64,000 nucleotides of DNA from Szabonella sp046295215. Its GTDB lineage: Bacteria > Pseudomonadota > Alphaproteobacteria > Rhodobacterales > Rhodobacteraceae. Position numbers and translations under genes: made by a program. The stretch lies in NCBI GenBank assembly GCA_046295215.1, contig JBKBNP010000017.1:1-64000 (forward strand), in the 5' to 3' direction. This document shows, one piece after another, positions 25,440 through 33,718 of the stretch. The number at the start of each line of letters is the position of its first letter. Positions within the stretch are counted from its first letter, which is position 1. A model generated the notes under the pieces. The model saw nothing but the letters and a program-made list of their open reading frames with translations, had not been told where the DNA came from and searched no databases.

Positions 25440-25835
25440 TCATTCGTGGTCGATCTGTGCCTTCTTCAGCATCATGCCCAGCAATCCCCAGAAAAAATCC
25501 TCTCCCGGGTAGCCTTCGATCCTGTCGATCTCCTGCCCGTCCCTGACCAGAATGAAGGTCGGAGTGAAGACCGGGCGCGACCGGAAGGTGACGCCATCGG
25601 GCGGATCAGCCCGCAGGTCGAGCCGCTCCAGCGGCGCGGAGCGGCCTTCCTCGGTCAGAGGATAGGCGTCGCCCACATCGCGGTTCCAGGCCGCGCAGTA
25701 AATGCAGCCGCGCTGTTCGATCATGTAAAGCCGCAGGTCGGAGGCCAGCACGGCCACCGGGATCAGGGCCCAGAGCAGGCCCGCCAGCATGGCCCACAGC
25801 AAATGTCCCGTCACCGGACGCAGAGACACGGACAT
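25440..25835 (-). CDS. soxS: SoxS, periplasmic thioredoxin of the sox system
   Basis: The 131-residue protein has an N-terminal membrane/signal segment (about residues 8-30) and a thioredoxin fold with redox motif CIYC (in EQRGCIYCAAW). In Paracoccus, SoxS keeps SoxYZ reactive and helps full sox expression. The start at 25835 is supported by GGGAGGG 8 nt upstream; the longer frame adds 6 residues. It is transcribed away from soxV and upstream of soxR and soxT. Confidence 0.9.
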   Translation of the reverse strand: MSVSLRPVTGHLLWAMLAGLLWALIPVAVLASDLRLYMIEQRGCIYCAAWNRDVGDAYPLTEEGRSAPLERLDLRADPPDGVTFRSRPVFTPTFILVRDGQEIDRIEGYPGEDFFWGLLGMMLKKAQIDHE

Positions 25836-25850
25836 GATTGACGGCCCTCC

Positions 25851-25874
25851 CAAATATCATCACATTGTAATATG
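25851..25874. promoter_or_regulatory. AT-rich candidate SoxR site between soxS and soxV
   Basis: The 82-nt divergent spacer holds one AT-rich stretch (CAAATAT ... AATATG, 25851-25874) in otherwise GC-rich DNA. The symmetry is imperfect. It is reported because SoxR is known to bind the equivalent spacer in Paracoccus pantotrophus, and because the half-site CATATT is shared with the dyad at 2056-2077. Confidence 0.3.
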
Positions 25875-25917
25875 AATCAGCCGTGGCGCAAGCCTGCCGC
25901 TGAAAAGGAGGCAGATC

Positions 25918-26655
25918 TTGTTCGACATCGGTTATGGCGGGGCCGCGCTGGCGGGCATATTGTCCTTCCTGTCGCCCTGCATCCTGCCCATGGTCCCGTT
26001 CTACCTGTCCTACATGGCGGGCCTTTCGATGCAGGAATTGCGCAGCGACGGCGGGATTGCCCCGGGGGCGCAGCGCCGGTTGGTGCTTCAGGCCACGGCA
26101 TTTGCAGTCGGTGTCACCACGATCTTCGTTCTGCTCGGGCTGGGGGCAACCGCACTCGGGCAGGCTTTCATCCAGTGGAAAGACAATCTTGCCTATGTCG
26201 CCGCCGCAATCCTGATGGTGTTCGGGCTGCATTTCCTCGGTCTGGTCCGCATTCCCTTCCTTTACCGGGAGGCGCGGATCGAGGCGAAGGCCGAACCCAC
26301 CACGCTGATCGGCGCCTATGTCATGGGGCTGGCCTTCGGTTTCGGCTGGACACCCTGCGTCGGCCCTGTGCTGGCGGCGATCCTGTTCATGGCCTCCGCC
26401 TCGGGCGATCTGTGGACGGGTGGCACGCTGCTGCTGGTCTACGGGCTTGCCATGACCCTGCCTTTCATCATCGCAGCCCTTTTCGCGCAGCCCTTCCTCG
26501 GCTGGGTCGGGCGCAACCGCAGATACCTCGGCCATGTCGAGAAACTGATGGGGGTCATGCTGATTGTCTTTGCGCTGCTGATCGCCACGAATTCCATCAG
26601 CTACATCGCCGATTTCATGATCCGCAACTTCGACTGGAGCAGCACGCTCCGCTGA
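25918..26655 (+). CDS. soxV: SoxV, CcdA-type membrane thiol-disulfide transporter
   Basis: The 245-residue, roughly six-helix CcdA/DsbD-family protein carries reducing equivalents from cytoplasmic thioredoxin to periplasmic SoxW. The redox cysteines lie in the first and fourth membrane segments (FLSPCILPMVP and GWTPCVGPVLA). Translation begins at TTG (25918), with AAGGAGG about 7 nt upstream; no ATG gives the correct N-terminus. It is the first rightward gene of the sox cluster, 16 nt before soxW. Confidence 0.93.
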   Translation: MFDIGYGGAALAGILSFLSPCILPMVPFYLSYMAGLSMQELRSDGGIAPGAQRRLVLQATAFAVGVTTIFVLLGLGATALGQAFIQWKDNLAYVAAAILMVFGLHFLGLVRIPFLYREARIEAKAEPTTLIGAYVMGLAFGFGWTPCVGPVLAAILFMASASGDLWTGGTLLLVYGLAMTLPFIIAALFAQPFLGWVGRNRRYLGHVEKLMGVMLIVFALLIATNSISYIADFMIRNFDWSSTLR

Positions 26656-26670
26656 CAAAGGGAGACCCCG

Positions 26671-27222
26671 ATGTTCCGAATCCTTGCCCTGCTGGCCATG
26701 CTGGCCCTTGCCCCCCCGGCCCTTGCCACCGAAATCGGGGATGACGGGCTGCACAAGCCCGACTGGCTGCGTGAAACCTTCCGCGACCTGCGCGAGGATC
26801 TGGAGGAAGCCAATGCCGAAGGCAAGCGGCTGTTGATCCTGTGGGAACAGCGCGGCTGCATCTATTGCTCGCAGATGCATGCCGAGATCTATCCCGATCC
26901 CGAGATCGACAGCCTGATCCGTGACAGTTTCTTCGTGTTGCAGATGAACCTGTTCGGCGATGTCGAAGTGACCGATTTCGACGGCACCGCCCTGCCCGAA
27001 AAGGACATGGCGCGTCGCTGGGGAGTCGTTTTCACCCCCACGATGATGTTCATGCCCGAAGTGGTGGAGGATGGGAAAACCGCGCAGCAGGCCGCCGTCG
27101 TGTCGATGCCGGGGGCCTTCGGCAAGGGCACGACGGCGGCGCTCCTGACCTGGGTGCGGGACAAGGAATATGAAAATGGCGAGCATTTTCAAAAGTATCT
27201 GGCCAACCGCCTGTCGCAGTAG
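26671..27222 (+). CDS. soxW: SoxW, periplasmic thioredoxin
   Basis: The 183-residue protein has a signal peptide (residues 1 to about 19, ending ALA) and a thioredoxin-like domain with CIYC in EQRGCIYCSQMH. That context is shared with SoxS, so the two periplasmic thioredoxins probably arose from one family. SoxW is reduced by SoxV. The ribosome-binding site is AAAGGGAGA. A 116-nt spacer with the SoxR operator separates it from soxX. Confidence 0.92.
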   Translation: MFRILALLAMLALAPPALATEIGDDGLHKPDWLRETFRDLREDLEEANAEGKRLLILWEQRGCIYCSQMHAEIYPDPEIDSLIRDSFFVLQMNLFGDVEVTDFDGTALPEKDMARRWGVVFTPTMMFMPEVVEDGKTAQQAAVVSMPGAFGKGTTAALLTWVRDKEYENGEHFQKYLANRLSQ

Positions 27223-27253
27223 ACTGTCCGGCGCGACCGGCGAAATGATAAAC

Positions 27254-27306
27254 ATGCAATAATTGAAATATCTTTATTGCATACTTTGGCACGCCTGGTC
27301 TAGGAT
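27254..27306 (+). promoter_or_regulatory. SoxR operator and promoter for soxXYZA
   Basis: A perfect dyad with 9-bp arms, ATGCAATAA-N11-TTATTGCAT (27254-27282), stands out in the soxW-soxX spacer. Its right arm overlaps a possible -35 box TTGCAT (27277-27282), followed after 18 nt by TAGGAT (27301-27306), 33 nt before soxX. An ArsR-type dimer bound here would exclude RNA polymerase. SoxR binding to this spacer is established in Paracoccus pantotrophus; the exact palindrome and promoter are my reading. Confidence 0.65.
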
Positions 27307-27338
27307 CGGAATCGGAGGAAAGAGGGAGGTCTCCGTTC

Positions 27339-27812
27339 ATGAAGCACCAAGGTATTCTGGCCTTTGCCGCGCTGACATTCGCCGGCGCCATGGCCACCGC
27401 CGAGATCATGCCTGAAAACGTGGCCTACACGGATGGCGCGATCGAGGCCTCGCTGACCGGATCCCCCGGCGACCCCATTGCCGGTGAAAAGGTGATGACG
27501 ACCGCTTCGCTGGGCAATTGCGTGGCCTGCCATTCGGTCGATGCGCTCGACTCCTATCCTTTCCATGGCAACATCGGGCCGATGCTGGACGGTGCCGCCG
27601 ACCGCTGGACCGAGGCAGAATTGCGCGGCATCGTGGCCAATGCCAAGATGATGTTCGACGGCAGCTTCATGCCGGCCTTCTACAAATCCGGCCCCTATAT
27701 CCGGCCCGGCAACGGCTATACCGGCAAGGCCGCCGAGGGGGCGCTTCCCCCGATCCTTTCTGCCCAGCAGATCGAGGATATCGTGGCCTATCTGATGACG
27801 CTGAAGGAATGA
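27339..27812 (+). CDS. soxX: SoxX, monohaem c-type cytochrome subunit of SoxAX
   Basis: The 157-residue protein has a signal peptide (about residues 1-21) and one class-I c-type haem site C61-V-A-C64-H65. A methionine in the GSFMPAF context is the expected distal ligand. With SoxA it forms the cytochrome complex that joins thiosulfate oxidatively to the SoxY carrier. The gene has a GAGGGAGGT site and begins the main structural sox transcript. Confidence 0.95.
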   Translation: MKHQGILAFAALTFAGAMATAEIMPENVAYTDGAIEASLTGSPGDPIAGEKVMTTASLGNCVACHSVDALDSYPFHGNIGPMLDGAADRWTEAELRGIVANAKMMFDGSFMPAFYKSGPYIRPGNGYTGKAAEGALPPILSAQQIEDIVAYLMTLKE

Positions 27813-27867
27813 CACCCAGATCCCGACTTCTTGGCCCCGAGGGCCGGACCTGACACAGGAGAACCCG

Positions 27868-28284
27868 ATGAGACTGTCCAGAAGAGAGGCGCTTGTGCTG
27901 GCTATCGGCAGCGTGGCCGCCGCCGCGATCCCGATGTCGGCCTATGCCACCGTTGAAGATGCCGTCACCACCTTTACCGGCGGTGCAGCCGTCGGCGATG
28001 CGGGTGTGACATTGACCGCCCCCGAAATCGCCGAGAATGGCAACACCGTGCCGGTCAGCGTTTCGGCCCCCGGCGCGACCTCCATCCTGATCCTTGCCGC
28101 CGGCAACCCGACGCCGGGCGTGTGCCAGTTCAACTTCGGCGAAGGCGCCGGTGCGCAGATGGCGGCCACCCGGATCCGTCTGGCAACGACCCAGGATGTC
28201 ATCGCCATCGCCAGAATGGCCGATGGTTCGTTTGCCCGCGCCTCGACCGAGGTGAAGGTGACCATCGGCGGCTGCGGCGGCTGA
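27868..28284 (+). CDS. soxY: SoxY, sulfur carrier protein
   Basis: The 138-residue periplasmic protein carries all pathway intermediates on the cysteine of its mobile C-terminus, which here reads GGCGG at the very end. A Tat signal is visible (SRREALVLAIG, residues 4-14, cleavage after about 28), and SoxY carries the export of its partner SoxZ. The gene is followed 17 nt later by soxZ. The ribosome-binding site is AGGAG. Confidence 0.96.
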   Translation: MRLSRREALVLAIGSVAAAAIPMSAYATVEDAVTTFTGGAAVGDAGVTLTAPEIAENGNTVPVSVSAPGATSILILAAGNPTPGVCQFNFGEGAGAQMAATRIRLATTQDVIAIARMADGSFARASTEVKVTIGGCGG

Positions 28285-28301
28285 GAGAGGAGAACAAGAC
28301 T

Positions 28302-28631
28302 ATGGCAAACGACGTAAAACCGCGTGTGAGAGTACCCAAATCCGCCAAGGCGGGGGAAAGCATCGTTCTGAAAACCCTGATCAGCCATCCGATGGAATCC
28401 GGGCAGCGCAAGAACGCCGCGGGCGAAACGATCCCGCGTTCGATCATCAACCGCTTCACCTGCGAAGTGGCAGGCAAGATGGTGCTGGACATGACGCTGG
28501 AACCGGCGATCTCGACCAACCCCTATATCGAATTCGAGGCGGTGATCGAACAGGCAGGCGACATCAAGTTCACCTGGTATGATGACGACGGCTCCGTCTA
28601 CGAAGACGTCAAGCCCATCGAAATCGCCTGA
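28302..28631 (+). CDS. soxZ: SoxZ, partner subunit of the SoxYZ carrier
   Basis: This 109-residue immunoglobulin-like protein of standard SoxZ length has no signal peptide (it is co-exported with SoxY). The family features PRVRVPKSAKAGE at the start and FTWYDDDGSVYED near the end are present. The ATG at 28302 has GAGAGGAGAA upstream; a longer open frame starting inside soxY was rejected. It forms a tight heterodimer with SoxY in the periplasm. Confidence 0.95.
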   Translation: MANDVKPRVRVPKSAKAGESIVLKTLISHPMESGQRKNAAGETIPRSIINRFTCEVAGKMVLDMTLEPAISTNPYIEFEAVIEQAGDIKFTWYDDDGSVYEDVKPIEIA

Positions 28632-28664
28632 GGTCGCAGCCACATGTTTCAGGGAGGAGACAAC

Positions 28665-29525
28665 ATGCAGCCGCGCACAATCCGGACTGTTCTGGCCTCG
28701 GTGGCCCTTGGCCTCGCCTTTGCCGGCGCGACCCTTGCCGACCCTGTTGACGATGAACTGGTCATCGAAGGCGAGTTGAAGATCGTGACCATGGCGCCTG
28801 CGCCCGATCACCTCAAGGATGTGTTCGACACGATCTGGTCGGGCTGGCATTTCCGCGAGGATGAAACCCGCGTGCTTCAGGCCGATGATTTCGACAATCC
28901 GGGCATGGTGTTCGTGGATCGCGGGCTGGATCGCTGGAACGCCTCCATGGGGACGGAGGACAAGTCCTGTGCCTCCTGCCATGAAGGGCCTGAAAGCATG
29001 AAGGGCCTGCGCGCCGTGACGCCGCGCGTTGACGCAAAGACCGGCAAGGTCATGTCGATCGAGGATTACGTCAACGACTGCGTCACCACCCGCATGGGCG
29101 CCGAAGCTTTCGGCATGACCTCCGCACCGATGAAGGATCTTCTGTCCCTGATCTCGATGCAGTCGCGCGGCGAGATCGTGAATGTCGCCATCGACGGCCC
29201 GGCCGCCCCCTTCTGGGAGCAGGGCAAGGAAATCTACTACACCCGTTACGGGCAACTGGAGATGTCCTGCGCGAATTGCCACGAGGACAATTATGGCAAT
29301 TTCATCCGTTCGGACCACCTGAGCCAGGGCCAGGTCAACGGCTTCCCGGTCTACCGGCTCAAGGATGCGGGCATCGTGACGGCGCGGCAACGGTTTGTGG
29401 GCTGCATCCGCGACACGCGCGCCGAAACCTTCAGCGCCGGTTCGGACGAGTTCAAGGCGCTGGAGCTTTACGTCGCCTCGCGCGGCAACGGACTTGCCGT
29501 TGAGGGCGTTTCCGTCCGTCACTGA
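28665..29525 (+). CDS. soxA: SoxA, dihaem c-type cytochrome subunit of SoxAX
   Basis: The 286-residue protein has a signal peptide (residues 1 to about 26). Two CxxCH haem sites are present (CASCHEG at about residue 103 and CANCHED at about 203). The catalytic cysteine that becomes the persulfide haem ligand is in the RFVGCIRDTRAE context (about residue 246). Both haem motifs are kept, so this is the dihaem form. The start at 28665 follows GGGAGGAG; the frame to 28644 adds 7 residues. Confidence 0.95.
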   Translation: MQPRTIRTVLASVALGLAFAGATLADPVDDELVIEGELKIVTMAPAPDHLKDVFDTIWSGWHFREDETRVLQADDFDNPGMVFVDRGLDRWNASMGTEDKSCASCHEGPESMKGLRAVTPRVDAKTGKVMSIEDYVNDCVTTRMGAEAFGMTSAPMKDLLSLISMQSRGEIVNVAIDGPAAPFWEQGKEIYYTRYGQLEMSCANCHEDNYGNFIRSDHLSQGQVNGFPVYRLKDAGIVTARQRFVGCIRDTRAETFSAGSDEFKALELYVASRGNGLAVEGVSVRH

Positions 29526-29528
29526 ACA

Positions 29529-29563
29529 AAGGCCGGGGCGCGTCCGGCGCGCGCCCCGGCCTT
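29529..29563 (+). terminator. Strong hairpin between soxA and soxB
   Basis: Perfect 14-bp arms (29529-29542 and 29550-29563, AAGGCCGGGGCGCG and its complement) with a 7-nt loop start 3 nt after the soxA stop. No T-run follows. It could end or attenuate the soxXYZA message, or protect its 3' end, and set a lower level of soxBCDEF. Confidence 0.65.
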
Positions 29564-29656
29564 CCAATTCGTTTGGCAATTTTCAGGGCAGGCAAAGACT
29601 GCGGCACAGCGCCTTAGGGTGACCTGTCGGGGTTTGCGCAAGGACAGGAGCAGAAC

Positions 29657-31348
29657 ATGGTCTCGCGCCGCGAGTTTCTTCAGGCATCGGTTGCGGCTTC
29701 GGCTATTGTCGGTGTCTCGGGTATCGGCAACTGGTCGCGCCTTGCGGCCCAGCAGGCGCTGACGCAAGGCCAGCTTTTGCAGTTCGATGCCTTCGGCAAT
29801 GTCACGCTGATCCACATCACCGACATTCACGCCCATCTCAAACCCGTCTGGTTCCGCGAACCGGAAATGAACCTGGGCGTGGGCGAGGTGAACGGCCTGC
29901 CCCCGCACATCACGGGCGAGGATTTCATCCGCGAATTCAACCTGACCAAGGGCTCCCCCGAGGCCTATGCCCTGACCCATACCGATTTCACCGCCCTTGC
30001 CCGCACCTATGGCCGCATGGGGGGCATGGACCGCGTCGCGACGGTGGTGAAATCCATCCGCGCCGACCGGCCAGAGGCGATCCTGCTGGATGGTGGCGAC
30101 ACATGGCACGGCTCCATGACATCGCTCATCACCAAGGGGCAGGACGTTGTCGATGTGATGAACCTGCTGGGGGTCGAGGCGATGACCTCGCATTGGGAAT
30201 GGACCTTCGGGACCGAGCGCGTGCAGGAGATTGTCGACGGCCTGCCCTTCCCCTTCCTCGGCCAGAACATCTTTGACGCCGAATGGGACGAACCCGCCTT
30301 CGAGCCCTACCATTTCTTTGAACGCGGCGGCGTCAAGGTGGCGGTGATCGGGCAGGCTTTCCCCTATATGCCCATTGCCAACCCCGGTTGGAAATTCCCC
30401 GAATACAGTTTCGGCATCCGAGATGCCCGGATGCAGGAAATGGTGGACGAGGTGCGCGCCGAAGGGGCCGATCTGGTGGTCTGCCTCAGCCACAACGGCT
30501 TTGACGTGGACCGCAAGATGGCCTCCCGCGTGAAGGGCATCGACGTGATCCTGACCGGGCACACCCATGACGCCATCCCCGAGCCGGTTCTGGTGGGCGA
30601 GACGATCCTGATTGCCTCCGGCAGTCACGGCAAGTTCGTTACCCGGCTGGATCTCGATGTGCGGGACGGGCGGATGATGGGCTTCCGGCACAAGCTGATC
30701 CCGGTCTTTTCGGACGTGATCGAACCGGATGCCGAAATGGCCGCCCAGATCGACGCGGGCCGCGCGCCCTACAAGGACCGGTTGGACGAGGTGATCGGCA
30801 AGACCGAAAGCCTGCTCTACCGGCGCGGCAATTTCAACGGCACCTGGGATGACCTGATCTGCGAGGCGATGCTGTCGGAACGCGATGCCGAGATTGCCAT
30901 GTCGCCCGGTGTCCGCTGGGGGGCCACGCTGCTTCCCGGGGATGACATCCGGCGCGAGGATATCCATTCCGTCACCTCGATGACCTATGGGCAATGCTAC
31001 CGCACTGAAATGACAGGAGAATTCCTCAATGTCATTCTGGAGGACGTGGCCGACAACCTGTTCAACGTCGATCCCTATTACCAGCAGGGCGGCGACATGG
31101 TCCGCATCGGGGGCATGGGCTATCACATCGACGTGTCCAAACCGATGGGCAGCCGGATTTCCAACATGACGCTGCTGAAAACCGGCGAGGCCATCGACCC
31201 CGCACGCAGCTATGTCGTCGCAGGCTGGGCCTCGGTCAATGAAGGCACCGAAGGCCCGCAGATCTGGGATGTCGTCGAAAGTCACATCCGCAAGACCGGC
31301 ACCGTAAAACTCGACCCCAACACCTCGGTCACCGTGACCGGGGCCTGA
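29657..31348 (+). CDS. soxB: SoxB, dimanganese sulfate thiohydrolase
   Basis: The 563-residue periplasmic enzyme of the 5'-nucleotidase superfamily hydrolyses the terminal sulfonate from SoxY-bound S-sulfonate, releasing sulfate. A Tat signal (SRREFLQASV) begins at residue 3. Metal and catalytic motifs are complete: DIHAHLKP (about residue 57), DGGDTWHGS (about 147), the SHWEWTFG block typical of SoxB, SHNGFD and TGHTHD. The ribosome-binding site is AGGAGCAG. A 131-nt spacer with a hairpin separates it from soxA, so it may have its own weak promoter; I saw no clear one. Confidence 0.96.
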   Translation: MVSRREFLQASVAASAIVGVSGIGNWSRLAAQQALTQGQLLQFDAFGNVTLIHITDIHAHLKPVWFREPEMNLGVGEVNGLPPHITGEDFIREFNLTKGSPEAYALTHTDFTALARTYGRMGGMDRVATVVKSIRADRPEAILLDGGDTWHGSMTSLITKGQDVVDVMNLLGVEAMTSHWEWTFGTERVQEIVDGLPFPFLGQNIFDAEWDEPAFEPYHFFERGGVKVAVIGQAFPYMPIANPGWKFPEYSFGIRDARMQEMVDEVRAEGADLVVCLSHNGFDVDRKMASRVKGIDVILTGHTHDAIPEPVLVGETILIASGSHGKFVTRLDLDVRDGRMMGFRHKLIPVFSDVIEPDAEMAAQIDAGRAPYKDRLDEVIGKTESLLYRRGNFNGTWDDLICEAMLSERDAEIAMSPGVRWGATLLPGDDIRREDIHSVTSMTYGQCYRTEMTGEFLNVILEDVADNLFNVDPYYQQGGDMVRIGGMGYHIDVSKPMGSRISNMTLLKTGEAIDPARSYVVAGWASVNEGTEGPQIWDVVESHIRKTGTVKLDPNTSVTVTGA

Positions 31349-31370
31349 CACAGCCAAAGGAGCGTTCGCC

Positions 31371-32654
31371 ATGACCGACGAACCCATCAGCGCAAACGAC
31401 GAGGGCACCTCCCGCCGTGCCTTTCTGCGCGGAACCGCCGCCGCAGGGGCTGGCCTTGTCACCACCGCAGGCGCGGCACAGGCCGCAGGCCCCGACCCGC
31501 TGATTACCGAAGTGCAGGACTGGGCCAGTTCCTTCGGTGACCCGGTCGATGCAGCGCCCTATGGCTCCCCAATCCGGTTTGAAAGCCACGTGGTCCGGCG
31601 CAATGTCGAATGGCTGACCGAAAGCCCGGTGTCGTCCATCAACTTCACGCCGATCCATGCGCTTGAAGGCACGATCACCCCGCAGGGCTGCGCCTTCGAG
31701 CGTCATCATTCGGGTGCGATCGAACTGTCCAAGGCCGATTACCGGCTGATGATCAACGGCCTTGTGGACCGCCCGCTGGTGTTCACCTATGCCGATCTGG
31801 AACGCTTCCCCCGCCATGTGATGACCGCATTCTGTGAATGCGCGGCCAATGGCGGCATGGAATGGGGCGGCGCGCAGCTTGAAGGCTGCCAGTTCACGCA
31901 AGGCATGATCCACAACATGGAATATACCGGCGTGATGCTGCGCGACCTGCTGGCCGAGGCTGGCGTGCAGACGACCGGCAAATGGATCTTTGTCGAAGGC
32001 GCGGATGCGTCCTCGAACGGCCGGTCCATCCCGCTGGAAAAGGCGCTGGAGGATGTCATGGTCGCCTTCTACGCCAATGGCGAGGCGTTGCGGAAGGAGC
32101 ATGGCTACCCCGTCCGTCTCGTCGTTCCCGGCTGGGAAGGCAATATGTGGGTGAAATGGCTGCGCCGCATCGGAGTCTACGACAGGGCGGTCGAAGGGCG
32201 CGAGGAAACCTCGAAATACACCGATTTGATGCCCGACGGACGCGCGCGCAAATGGACCTGGGTGATGGATGCGAAATCCGTCATCACCTCACCCAGCCCG
32301 CAAGTGCCGATCCGTCATGGCAAGGGGCCGCTGGTCATCACCGGCCTTGCCTGGTCGGGCAATGGCGCTGTCACCCGCGTCGATGTCTCGCTGGATGGCG
32401 GCGTCAACTGGCAACCTGCGCGGATTTCCGGCGATGCCAGGCCCAAGGCACTGACCCGGTTCCATCTGGACATCGACTGGGACGGGTCCGAAATGCTGCT
32501 GCAATCGCGCGCGCTCGATGACACCGGCTATGTCCAGCCAACCAAGGATCAGTTGCGCGAGATCCGTGGCTTCAACAATGTCTATCACAACAACGGCATC
32601 CAGACCTGGTGGGTCCGGGCCGACGGGGAGGTTGAAAATGTCGAAGTCGCTTGA
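31371..32654 (+). CDS. soxC: SoxC, molybdenum subunit of sulfane dehydrogenase
   Basis: The 427-residue sulfite-oxidase-fold protein with SoxD oxidises the sulfane sulfur on SoxY by six electrons. A Tat signal is visible (SRRAFLRGTAA, residues 14-24). The Mo-ligand cysteine is in MTAFCECAANGG (about residue 160), and a C-terminal dimerisation domain (about 300-400) is present. The gene overlaps soxD by 17 nt. Its presence predicts complete thiosulfate oxidation without stored sulfur globules. Confidence 0.95.
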   Translation: MTDEPISANDEGTSRRAFLRGTAAAGAGLVTTAGAAQAAGPDPLITEVQDWASSFGDPVDAAPYGSPIRFESHVVRRNVEWLTESPVSSINFTPIHALEGTITPQGCAFERHHSGAIELSKADYRLMINGLVDRPLVFTYADLERFPRHVMTAFCECAANGGMEWGGAQLEGCQFTQGMIHNMEYTGVMLRDLLAEAGVQTTGKWIFVEGADASSNGRSIPLEKALEDVMVAFYANGEALRKEHGYPVRLVVPGWEGNMWVKWLRRIGVYDRAVEGREETSKYTDLMPDGRARKWTWVMDAKSVITSPSPQVPIRHGKGPLVITGLAWSGNGAVTRVDVSLDGGVNWQPARISGDARPKALTRFHLDIDWDGSEMLLQSRALDDTGYVQPTKDQLREIRGFNNVYHNNGIQTWWVRADGEVENVEVA

Positions 32655-33714
32655 ACTGGTTCTGGGTTCCGCCCTTGCATTTTCTGTCCTTGCAGCCCCC
32701 GTGATGGCGGAAAGGCTCGGCCTTGGCCGCGAGGCGCTGCCTGAAGAGATCTTTGCCTGGGATGTGGCCGTGCTGCCCAATGGCCAGGGTCTGCGCGAAG
32801 GGTCCGGCGATGTGGCGACAGGGGATGACGTGTTCGCCGAACATTGCGCCTCCTGCCATGGCGACTTTGCCGAAGGCATCGACAACTGGCCGGTTCTGGC
32901 AGGCGGGATCGGGTCGCTGACCGACCAGCGCCCGGTCAAGACGGTCGGTTCCTACTGGCCTTATCTTTCGACCGTCTATGACTACATCCACCGCTCCATG
33001 CCCTTTGGCGCAGCGCAGACGATGTCGGTCGATGACACCTATGCGATCACCGCCTATATCCTTTATTCCAACGGGATCGTGGAGGATGATTTCGTTCTGA
33101 CGCATGAGAATTTCACCGACATCGTGCTGCCCAATGCCGATGGCTTCTATCCCGATGACCGGCCCGAAACCGAATATCTGCTGTTTTCGGGCGAGCCTTG
33201 CATGTCCGATTGCATGGCCGCGCCGAAAATCACGAAACGCGCCGTGGACATCGGGGTGACACCAACCGACCCGGATGGCCGCCCTGCGGGCACGATGCCG
33301 GTCATCCTTGCATCGGCCGAAGGCGCGGTTGAGGCCGAAACGGTCGCAGAGGCCGCACCGGACCCGGATGTGGCACAGGCCGCCGCCATCGACCCTGCCC
33401 TGCTCGCCGAAGGCGAAAAGCAGTTCCGCAAATGCTCTGCCTGCCACAAGGTCGGCGAAGGCGCGCGCAACGGTACCGGCCCGCAACTCAACGGCATCGT
33501 CGGGCGCGTGGCGGGAACCGTGGACGGATACCGCTATTCCAAGCCGATGGAAGATGCGGGAAAGGGCGGTCTGGTCTGGGACGAGGAGTCGCTTCATGCC
33601 TTCCTTGAAAATCCCAGGGGCTTTATCGCCCGCAACAAGATGTCCTATAACGGGCTGAAGAAGGAGGATGAACGCGCCGCCGTCATCGCCTATCTGTCCA
33701 GCTTTGCGGAGTGA
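32638..33714 (+). CDS. soxD: SoxD, dihaem c-type cytochrome subunit of sulfane dehydrogenase
   Basis: The 358-residue protein has a signal peptide (about residues 1-22) and two haem domains. CASCHGD is at about residue 72; CSACHKV is at about 266 within a compact cytochrome c domain (about 255-358). An Ala/Glu/Pro-rich linker (about 220-255) joins them. It accepts electrons from SoxC. The ATG at 32638 has GGGGAGG upstream and lies within the end of soxC; the frame to 32518 was rejected as overlapping too far. It resembles the dihaem SoxD of Paracoccus. Confidence 0.94.
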   Translation: MSKSLELVLGSALAFSVLAAPVMAERLGLGREALPEEIFAWDVAVLPNGQGLREGSGDVATGDDVFAEHCASCHGDFAEGIDNWPVLAGGIGSLTDQRPVKTVGSYWPYLSTVYDYIHRSMPFGAAQTMSVDDTYAITAYILYSNGIVEDDFVLTHENFTDIVLPNADGFYPDDRPETEYLLFSGEPCMSDCMAAPKITKRAVDIGVTPTDPDGRPAGTMPVILASAEGAVEAETVAEAAPDPDVAQAAAIDPALLAEGEKQFRKCSACHKVGEGARNGTGPQLNGIVGRVAGTVDGYRYSKPMEDAGKGGLVWDEESLHAFLENPRGFIARNKMSYNGLKKEDERAAVIAYLSSFAE

Positions 33715-33718
33715 CTGC

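Noticed and set aside
25606..27255. 549-codon minus-strand frame across soxV and soxW
   Set aside because: It is antisense to two clearly recognisable sox genes and has no ribosome-binding site.
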